DNA of 17,900 nucleotides. Origin: Betaproteobacteria bacterium (GTDB taxonomy: Bacteria; Pseudomonadota; Gammaproteobacteria; Burkholderiales; SG8-39). The notes beneath the pieces were generated by a model. That model ran no database searches. It was not told where the DNA came from and saw nothing but the letters and a program-made list of their open reading frames with translations. Both the position numbers and the translations under genes were made by a program. The stretch lies in the NCBI GenBank assembly GCA_009693345.1, contig SHXL01000037.1, positions 1 through 17,900 of the forward strand, given 5' to 3'. How positions within the stretch are numbered: position 1 is the stretch's first letter; each line of letters opens with the position of its first letter. This document shows, one piece after another, positions 13,224 to 17,900 of this stretch.

Positions 13224-13979
13224 ATGCCCATTCTGATCGATTACCCGGAACCCCACGTCGCGCTCATCACGATCGACAATCAACCCAAGCGCAACGCGAT
13301 GAGCCGCGCGATGATGGCAGAGCTTGCCGCGCTATGGAATGAACTCGAGACATCAAGCTGCCGCTGCATCGTGATCACCGGTGCAGGCGGCAAGGCGTTC
13401 AATGCCGGCGCCGATATCGGCGGCGACCTGAGCGTAAGCGAAGAGACCGCGCGCATCGTCAATCGCGCGCTGCTCAAGACGTCGGGCTACCCGAAGCCGA
13501 TCATCGCCGCCGTGAACGGCGTGTGCGCCGGCGGCGGGGTCGAGCTGCTGCTTTCGACCGACATCCGCTACAGCGCACCGCATGCACGCTTCGGCCTGCC
13601 GGAGGTCAAGTGGGCCATTTATCCGTTCGGCGGCGCGGCCGCGAAGCTCGTCCACCAGATCGGCCATGCGCATGCGATGAAACTGCTGCTGACCGCGGAG
13701 CTGATCGATGCGGCGACGGCCGAGCGCATCGGCCTCATCAACGAAATTGTGCCGGCCGAAGCCCTGCTGGATCGCGCGCTCGCGACGGCGCGGACCATCG
13801 CGAGCAACAGTCCGGTCGCGGTGCAGGCGGTGAAACAGCACGTCAGCACGTGTATCGCGGAGCGGACGCTCGCCCAGGAAGCGGCAGAGCAGGCGATGGG
13901 CGATCGCGTCCGGGCCAGCGCCGATTTCGCCGAAGGTGTGAGCGCGTTCCGTGAGAAACGCAGCCCGCGCTACGTGTAG
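13224..13979 (+). CDS. Enoyl-CoA hydratase/isomerase (crotonase family), second copy
   Basis: A 251-residue crotonase with FNAGADI (59-65), the oxyanion/catalytic block NGVCAGGGVE with Glu107, and FGLPEVKWAI with Glu127; both glutamates needed for hydratase chemistry (Glu144 and Glu164 in rat crotonase) are present. The C-terminal FAEGVSAFREKRSPRY is the usual tail of hydratases such as EchA/CaiD. A strong ribosome site AGGAG (13211-13215) overlaps the reductase stop, eight bases from the ATG. As last gene of the receptor, CoA-transferase, reductase block it could interconvert a 3-hydroxyacyl-CoA and an enoyl-CoA that the reductase then saturates. It is only distantly similar to the crotonase at 94-813, so it is not a recent duplicate. 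It ends 12 bases from the convergent dehydrogenase, with no evident terminator between. Confidence 0.93.
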   Translation: MPILIDYPEPHVALITIDNQPKRNAMSRAMMAELAALWNELETSSCRCIVITGAGGKAFNAGADIGGDLSVSEETARIVNRALLKTSGYPKPIIAAVNGVCAGGGVELLLSTDIRYSAPHARFGLPEVKWAIYPFGGAAAKLVHQIGHAHAMKLLLTAELIDAATAERIGLINEIVPAEALLDRALATARTIASNSPVAVQAVKQHVSTCIAERTLAQEAAEQAMGDRVRASADFAEGVSAFREKRSPRYV

Positions 13980-13991
13980 CTCATTCCAGTT

Positions 13992-15074
13992 TCAGACGCT
14001 GTGAGCCGGGGTGCCGCCCGCCAGCACGGCGCGGCAATTCTGGAAAATCTGCTTCAGTTCATCGAGTACGCCGAACCGCGAGCCGCCGGCATAGTGCGGG
14101 GTCATGATGACGTTGGGCAATTGGCAGAGCTTGTCGCCGGCAAGCCGCGGCTCCTCCCAGTGGACGTCCAGGCCGGCGCCGGCGATCAGGCCGGTGCTCA
14201 ACGCCGTGTACAGATCGTCCTCGTTGACCAACTTGCCGCGGCTGGTGTTGACGAAAAACGCGGTTCGCTTCATTGCCTTGAAGGCACTCGAGTCGATCAT
14301 GCCCCGGTTGATGGGCAAGTTAGCGGCATTGACCGAGACGAAGTCGGATTGCGCCAGCAGGTCGCCGCGCTCCGCGAAGCCGACCCCGAACTGCGCCTCT
14401 TTCGCGACCGGCAATCGGTTTCGATTGCAGTAGATCACCTTCATGCCGAAGCCGCGGGCGATGCCGGCCATGATCGCGCCGACCTCGCCCAGCCCGATGA
14501 TGCCGAGGGTCGCTCCGTACAGGCCTGACAGGGACGTATAGCCGGTCCAGTTGTACGCGACCCCGTCGGCGGGCTTGACCAGGCCGTTGTCCCACAGGCC
14601 GGCGCGAACCTGGCCGTCGGCCCGCACCAACTGCTTGGCGAGCGCCAGCATCAACAGGATGCCGTGCTCGGCGGTGTAGATCAGCGTGCGCCTGGGAATG
14701 CACGAGACGTGAATGCCACGCTGTTTCGCGGACGCCAGATCGATACCGTCAGAACGCTCGCCCATGCGCTGGATCAGTCGCAGCTTCGGGGAGCCGGCGA
14801 TGCGCGCGGCATCGACGGTTCCCCGGCGGAAGATGATGACGGTGGCGTCGGCGTCCCTGATTTCCTCCGGCGTTGCTGCCAGGCCCAGCACCGTCACGCC
14901 GTCCGCGGGGTGCAGCCCGTGGGCCGCGTCGTAGACGGCCTGCGGGTCGACCGGTTCCGGCGCGAAAAAAGCCCGCACCCAATCGTCATTCACCTCGGGC
15001 GGACGGGCGAGGGCATAGCGGCCAAGCCGGATGACATGGTCATCATCAAGGAACACAATCTTGTGCTGCGGCAT
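13992..15074 (-). CDS. D-2-hydroxyacid dehydrogenase, probably NADPH-linked
   Basis: A 360-residue D-2-hydroxyacid dehydrogenase, slightly longer than most (about 310-330) because of an N-terminal extension before the substrate domain. The Rossmann loop LGIIGLGEVG (190-199) is followed at the end of the second strand by VIYCNRNR (213-220); Asn and two Arg in place of the NAD-selecting Asp suggest NADP(H). The catalytic triad is present as Arg279 (NTSRG), Glu308 (WEEP) and His327 (TPHYAG). It interconverts a 2-oxo acid and a D-2-hydroxy acid in the cytoplasm. TTG at 15104 would add ten residues, but ATG at 15074 is preferred because it begins the conserved part and has AGAGG about nine bases upstream. 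It is divergent from the receptor/MmgE pair and convergent with the crotonase, so it stands alone. Confidence 0.92.
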   Translation of the reverse strand: MPQHKIVFLDDDHVIRLGRYALARPPEVNDDWVRAFFAPEPVDPQAVYDAAHGLHPADGVTVLGLAATPEEIRDADATVIIFRRGTVDAARIAGSPKLRLIQRMGERSDGIDLASAKQRGIHVSCIPRRTLIYTAEHGILLMLALAKQLVRADGQVRAGLWDNGLVKPADGVAYNWTGYTSLSGLYGATLGIIGLGEVGAIMAGIARGFGMKVIYCNRNRLPVAKEAQFGVGFAERGDLLAQSDFVSVNAANLPINRGMIDSSAFKAMKRTAFFVNTSRGKLVNEDDLYTALSTGLIAGAGLDVHWEEPRLAGDKLCQLPNVIMTPHYAGGSRFGVLDELKQIFQNCRAVLAGGTPAHSV

Positions 15075-15139
15075 GAGCGGCAGGCCTCTAGGTGGTATTG
15101 CCAATCGAGAATACTATCGGGGAGCGCGCAGGCGCATAA

Positions 15140-15243
15140 CAAGGATACATTTTCGTGCGATTCAAAGACAGGGTGGCGTTCATTTCCGGTGCCGGGCCAT
15201 CCCTGGGACGACAACGAGAAAAATCTCTGATCGCGTATCCTTG
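15140..15243. repeat. Widely spaced 9-base inverted repeat
   Basis: CAAGGATAC at 15140-15148 and its exact reverse complement GTATCCTTG at 15235-15243 are 86 bases apart in the divergent gap. Neither arm extends further. The spacing could suit paired operator half-sites bridged by looping, but no regulator gene is in the window and chance remains possible. Confidence 0.35.
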
Positions 15244-15285
15244 AGCTCGCCGCCTGCGTGAGCCGTCCGGATCATCGAACACACC

Positions 15286-15293
15286 AAGAGGAG
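15286..15293 (+). promoter_or_regulatory. Strong ribosome binding site for the third receptor
   Basis: AAGAGGAG ends five bases before the ATG at 15299. It is the best Shine-Dalgarno match in the window apart from that of the second crotonase and fixes the start of the receptor gene. Confidence 0.65.
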
Positions 15294-15298
15294 TCGAC

Positions 15299-16258
15299 AT
15301 GTCGAACCAAACCAAGGCAACCATCGCTGCAATCTGTTTCTTTCTATCCGGCTGGGCGCAGGCGCAATATCCCGAAAAGCCGATCAGGATCGTGGTGCCC
15401 TTCGTGGCAGGCGGCGTTTCCGACAACGTTGCGCGCCAGGTATCGCTGAAGATTACCGAGCAGACCGGAAAGAATTTTGTCGTGGAAAACCGCGGCGGCG
15501 CGGGCGGGCGCATCGGCTATGAGACGGGCGCCAAGGCAGCGCCGGACGGCTACACCATCACCGCCACCGACGCCACCTACACCATGTTGCCGGGTGTTTT
15601 CGGCAACAAACTGACGTGGGATCACAGCGACCTGACGCCAATCCTCCTGATCGCGCAAATGCCGTTTGTCGTCGTGACCAAGACCGGTAGCAAGATCAGG
15701 ACCCTGCAAGAGCTGGTGGCGCAGGCAAAGGCGAATCCGCAAAAGCTCAACTACGGCAGTTCGGGCAACGGCGGTGTGAATCACCTGGTGACCGAATTGT
15801 TCTCGCGCAGCGCCGGTGTTTCGATGCAGCAAATTCCCTACAAGGGCATGGGCGATGCTGTCGTGGGTTTGCTGGGCGAGCAGGTCGACGTCCTGGTGAC
15901 CGCCATACCCACCGGTCTGCCCCATGTCATCAGCGGCAAGATGACGGCGTTGGCCGTCTCGTCGGCAAAACGCGCGACTGCCGCGCCCAACATTCCCACG
16001 GCCTCCGAGCAGGGCGTTCCCTTCGTCTCGAACAACTGGGTGGGATTCACCGTGCCCAAAGGATCACCCCGCGAGGCTTACGACTGGATATCAAAGAGCG
16101 CACTCGCGGCGATGGCCACCCCTGAACTGCAGCAACGCATCCACGCCATGGGCGCCGAACCCAGCCTTCTGGTCGGAGACGAGTTTGGCAAGATGATCCG
16201 AAGCGAGACGGCGCGCTGGACCGAAGTGGTCAAGGCCGCTGGAATCAAGGTTGAATAA
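15299..16258 (+). CDS. Bug/TctC-family periplasmic receptor (third of three)
   Basis: A 319-residue Bug-family receptor. The signal peptide (MSNQTKATIAAICFFLSGWAQA in two overlapping parts, charged residue then hydrophobic 8-19) is cut after Ala22, giving the mature start QYPEKPIRIVVPFVAGG. Other hallmarks are SDNVARQ, VENRGGAGGRIG, APDGYTI and QIPYKGMGDAVVGLLGEQ. It differs from the other two receptors in the FVAGGVSD loop, where Val replaces the usual Pro and Ser-Asp replaces Thr/Asn-Asp, a position near the ligand pocket in this family, so its ligand may differ. It has a strong ribosome site and starts a two-gene unit with the MmgE/PrpD gene 44 bases downstream. Ligand unknown; a di- or tricarboxylate would fit the partner enzyme. 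Confidence 0.92.
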   Translation: MSNQTKATIAAICFFLSGWAQAQYPEKPIRIVVPFVAGGVSDNVARQVSLKITEQTGKNFVVENRGGAGGRIGYETGAKAAPDGYTITATDATYTMLPGVFGNKLTWDHSDLTPILLIAQMPFVVVTKTGSKIRTLQELVAQAKANPQKLNYGSSGNGGVNHLVTELFSRSAGVSMQQIPYKGMGDAVVGLLGEQVDVLVTAIPTGLPHVISGKMTALAVSSAKRATAAPNIPTASEQGVPFVSNNWVGFTVPKGSPREAYDWISKSALAAMATPELQQRIHAMGAEPSLLVGDEFGKMIRSETARWTEVVKAAGIKVE

Positions 16259-16302
16259 GAGACCGCGCGTTCACGGACACCGGCGATAAAGATGCGACCC
16301 GC

Positions 16303-17670
16303 ATGGCCATAGCTGCAGAATTGGCCCGCTTTGTGACGTCGACCGCGGCAGGAGACCTGCCCGCGCTCGCGTTTGAACGCGCCAAGATGAGCCTCGCCAG
16401 CACTGTCGCAAGCGCAGCCATGGGATTCAATATTCCTTCCACCCAGGCGATCCGTTCGATCGAGAAGGAAAACGGCGGTTCCGGGCAAGCGACCATCTGG
16501 TTTGACGGCGGCAAACTCCCGGTCGCAAGCGCGGCCCGATTGAACGCGGTTGGCAGCGACGCCGCCGCATCGGATGACAGCGACCTGCGCAGCATCGCTC
16601 ACATCGGGACAATCGTATCCGCCACGTCAATCGCGATGGCGGAAGAACGGAGCCGCACCGGCCGGGACGTGCTCTGCGCCATGGTCTTGGGGTACGAGGT
16701 CGCGGGGCGGATCGACGAGGCGCTGACCCCCGGGCGCATGCAGCGCGGTTTCCACGGTTCCGTATCCACGGTTTTCGGCGCTGCCGTTGCCACCGGCAAG
16801 CTCCTGGAGCTTTCAGCGTCCCAAATGACGCACGCCATCGCGCTGGCCGCGACATCCATCGGCGGCCTCGCGATCGCTGCGGACACGAGCTGCGCGCGCG
16901 AATATCACGCGGGATTGTCCGCCATGCTTGGCACGCACGCGGCCCTGGCTGCTTCGCGAGGCTATACATCGGAGGTGAACTCGCTGGAAGCGCCGCGCGG
17001 TTTTTTCCAGGCGCTCGGTGGGCAGGCGGTCGAAGAGGTGACGGCGGGATGGGGCGATTCCTGGGACATCGTGACCGACATGGCAATCAAGCTGATGCCG
17101 GGTGGGCACCCGTTCCATGCGATTGCGGAAGCGGCGCTGAACGCGGCGATTTCAGGAAATGTCGATCCGGGCGACGTGGAGCAAATCATCATTTCGGCGG
17201 CGCAACTACGCGATTGGAGCAGAAAATCGCACCCCGGCAACCTGATCGACGCGGCACATAGCGTGGTCTATTTCGTCGCGGCCGCGGTGGCCGACCGCCG
17301 GTTTGACTGGGAGCACGTCACGCAGGCGAAGATGCGCGACCCGGTCATCGCGGCGCTGCAGGACAAGGTCGTCTTCGATCCGAACCCGGCGCCGCTGCCG
17401 GACCGCTTTACGCATCACCACGGCGGAACGGTGACGATAAAGATCCGTTCAGGCGCAAGTTTCACGAATACCTGCAAGGCGCCGCGCGGCTCGGGGCCGC
17501 GCGGCATCGAGTGGGGGGATGTGGACGGCAAGTACCGTCGCCTGGTGGCCTTGTCGTCCCTGGAAACCTCCAAGATCGACGCCAGCCTGGAGATGATTCA
17601 CGGATTCGAAAAACTCGGGGCGATGGTTGAATTCACGGATCTCCTGCAAGTCGCCTGGGCAAGCGCGTAG
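16303..17670 (+). CDS. MmgE/PrpD family protein with altered active-site motif
   Basis: A 455-residue protein of normal length for MmgE/PrpD, the family of 2-methylcitrate dehydratase, cis-aconitate decarboxylase and iminodisuccinate epimerase. Recognisable blocks are AKMSLASTVASAAMG (27-41), GRDVLCAMVLGYEVAGRI (120-137), HGSVSTVFGAAVATGKLL (151-168), the Ala-Ser-x-Gly-Gly-Leu core and KLMPGGHPFHAIAEAAL (263-279), which corresponds to the conserved Lys-x-x-Pro ... His-x-x-Ile-x-Ala motif. The usual Asn-Gly-x-x-His-Ala-x-Asp-x-Asp-Asp reads NAVGSDAAASDD (81-92): the His and first Asp are replaced by Asp86 and Ala89, while Asp91-Asp92 stay. This may mean a different reaction. ATG at 16303 is the only plausible start. 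A receptor for a carboxylate lies immediately upstream, so the substrate is probably an imported polycarboxylate. Confidence 0.88.
   Translation: MAIAAELARFVTSTAAGDLPALAFERAKMSLASTVASAAMGFNIPSTQAIRSIEKENGGSGQATIWFDGGKLPVASAARLNAVGSDAAASDDSDLRSIAHIGTIVSATSIAMAEERSRTGRDVLCAMVLGYEVAGRIDEALTPGRMQRGFHGSVSTVFGAAVATGKLLELSASQMTHAIALAATSIGGLAIAADTSCAREYHAGLSAMLGTHAALAASRGYTSEVNSLEAPRGFFQALGGQAVEEVTAGWGDSWDIVTDMAIKLMPGGHPFHAIAEAALNAAISGNVDPGDVEQIIISAAQLRDWSRKSHPGNLIDAAHSVVYFVAAAVADRRFDWEHVTQAKMRDPVIAALQDKVVFDPNPAPLPDRFTHHHGGTVTIKIRSGASFTNTCKAPRGSGPRGIEWGDVDGKYRRLVALSSLETSKIDASLEMIHGFEKLGAMVEFTDLLQVAWASA
17481..17505 (+). repeat. Strong GC hairpin inside the MmgE/PrpD gene
   Basis: The self-complementary decamer GCCGCGCGGC occurs at 17481-17490 and again at 17496-17505, separated by TCGGG. 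The two copies can pair as a perfect 10-base stem with a five-base loop in the message. It encodes the repeat Pro-Arg-Gly-Ser-Gly-Pro-Arg-Gly, so it may simply reflect codon choice. No T-run follows, so it is not an intrinsic terminator. Confidence 0.5.
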
Positions 17671-17673
17671 GCG

Positions 17674-17892
17674 GTAGCCCGCTCTATCGCAGCGCCGGCC
17701 AGCCGCACGATCGTGGACCTGATCGACGAGCTGGCGCAGCGATTTCCCGAGCGCGAGTCGCTGGCTGCCTACAAGGTGCCACGCCTGTTCCGCTTCGTCG
17801 CCGAAACCGAGCTGCCGCTCACGACGACGGGGAAGCTGCAGAAGAACCGGCTCGCGAGCACGTTCTTCGCCGATCGCCTCGAGAGCGAGTGA
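17674..17892 (+). pseudogene. Collapsed remnant of an AMP-forming acyl-CoA ligase gene
   Basis: Four bases after the MmgE/PrpD stop an open frame of 72 codons runs to TGA at 17890-17892. Its first part, ARSIAAPASRTIVDL then IDELAQRFPERESL, looks like the N-terminus of an ANL-superfamily ligase; its last part, LAAYKVPRLFRFV then LPLTTTGKLQKNRL, is the extreme C-terminus of the same family, with the A10 lysine. The two are joined directly near 17755-17765, and the ~400 residues carrying the P-loop, adenine motif and hinge are absent. This points to an internal in-frame deletion. There is no start codon at the expected place: GTA at 17674 stands where GTG would make a normal beginning (Val/Met-Ala-Arg-Ser-Ile). 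An encoded peptide could not adenylate a substrate. Alternative: an assembly misjoin. Confidence 0.75.
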
Positions 17893-17900
17893 GCCGGGCG

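Larger units (their letters stand above)
15075..15298. other. Divergent intergenic region, 224 bases
   Basis: This is the largest non-coding gap of the window and must carry promoters for the dehydrogenase (minus) and the receptor (plus). It is more AT-rich than the genes. I see a 9-base inverted repeat at 15140-15148 and 15235-15243 and a strong ribosome site at 15286-15293, but no convincing -35/-10 pair on either strand: TTGCCA (15098-15103) is five of six to the -35 consensus but has no -10 at the right distance, and TTGTTA (minus, 15142-15137) has only a TAGTAT at 20 bases. No RNA gene or small reading frame with a ribosome site is evident. Confidence 0.55.

Noticed and set aside
12027..13283. 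A 418-codon minus-strand open frame opposite the AcuI-like gene
   Set aside because: Antisense to a gene with full YhdH/AcuI motifs; its sequence resembles nothing and has shadow composition.
13680..13690. Suspected loss of a catalytic Glu in the second crotonase (Lys153 in AMKLLL)
   Set aside because: That position is not catalytic; the two active-site glutamates align with Glu107 and Glu127, both present.
13969..13980. GCTAC-GT-GTAGC as a terminator between the convergent crotonase and dehydrogenase genes
   Set aside because: Five-base stem with a two-base loop and no T-run; too weak to act as an intrinsic terminator.
15075..15104. TTG start at 15104 for the D-2-hydroxyacid dehydrogenase
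   Set aside because: Adds ten unconserved residues with no ribosome site; ATG 15074 is preceded by AGAGG.

Overview
The window is GC-rich, densely packed catabolic DNA, most likely from a betaproteobacterium of the Burkholderiales. The basis is compositional and gene-content: three periplasmic Bug/TctC-type solute receptors, CaiB/BaiF CoA-transferases, crotonases, acyl-CoA dehydrogenase and AMP-forming acyl-CoA ligases, a mixture typical of that order. I see no rRNA, tRNA, CRISPR array, insertion sequence or phage gene. No gene-free gap exceeds 300 bases; the largest is 15075-15298.

Layout. (1) 1-6115, plus strand: the tail of a CaiB/BaiF CoA-transferase, a crotonase and an acyl-CoA ligase joined by 4-base overlaps, then an MFS exporter/importer, a small lipoprotein, an acyl-CoA dehydrogenase and a Bug receptor. 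(2) 6131-8349, minus strand: an acyl-CoA ligase whose stop overlaps the start of a PP2C-type phosphatase gene that is broken by a TAG codon and lacks an internal conserved segment. (3) 8395-9989, plus strand, divergent from the ligase: an antibiotic-biosynthesis-monooxygenase-fold protein, a probable small beta-barrel protein of unknown function, and a TesB-like thioesterase broken by a +1 frameshift. (4) 10042-13979, plus strand: Bug receptor, CaiB/BaiF CoA-transferase, AcuI/YhdH-type acrylyl-CoA reductase and crotonase. (5) 13992-15074, minus strand: a D-2-hydroxyacid dehydrogenase, divergent from (6) 15299-17670, a Bug receptor and an atypical MmgE/PrpD protein. (7) 17674-17892: an acyl-CoA ligase remnant in which the first ~28 and last ~45 residues are fused, the middle ~400 being gone.

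How it may work. Blocks 1, 4 and 6 each pair a periplasmic carboxylate receptor with CoA-thioester or carboxylic-acid enzymes, suggesting uptake or sensing of organic acids followed by CoA activation, hydration/dehydration and reduction. Block 4 carries the three enzyme classes (class III CoA-transferase, crotonase, AcuI) expected for interconverting 3-hydroxypropionate, acrylate and propionate as CoA thioesters; this is an inference from family and order. Three genes in the window (phosphatase, thioesterase, terminal ligase) carry visible lesions, so part of the region is either decaying or affected by assembly errors.
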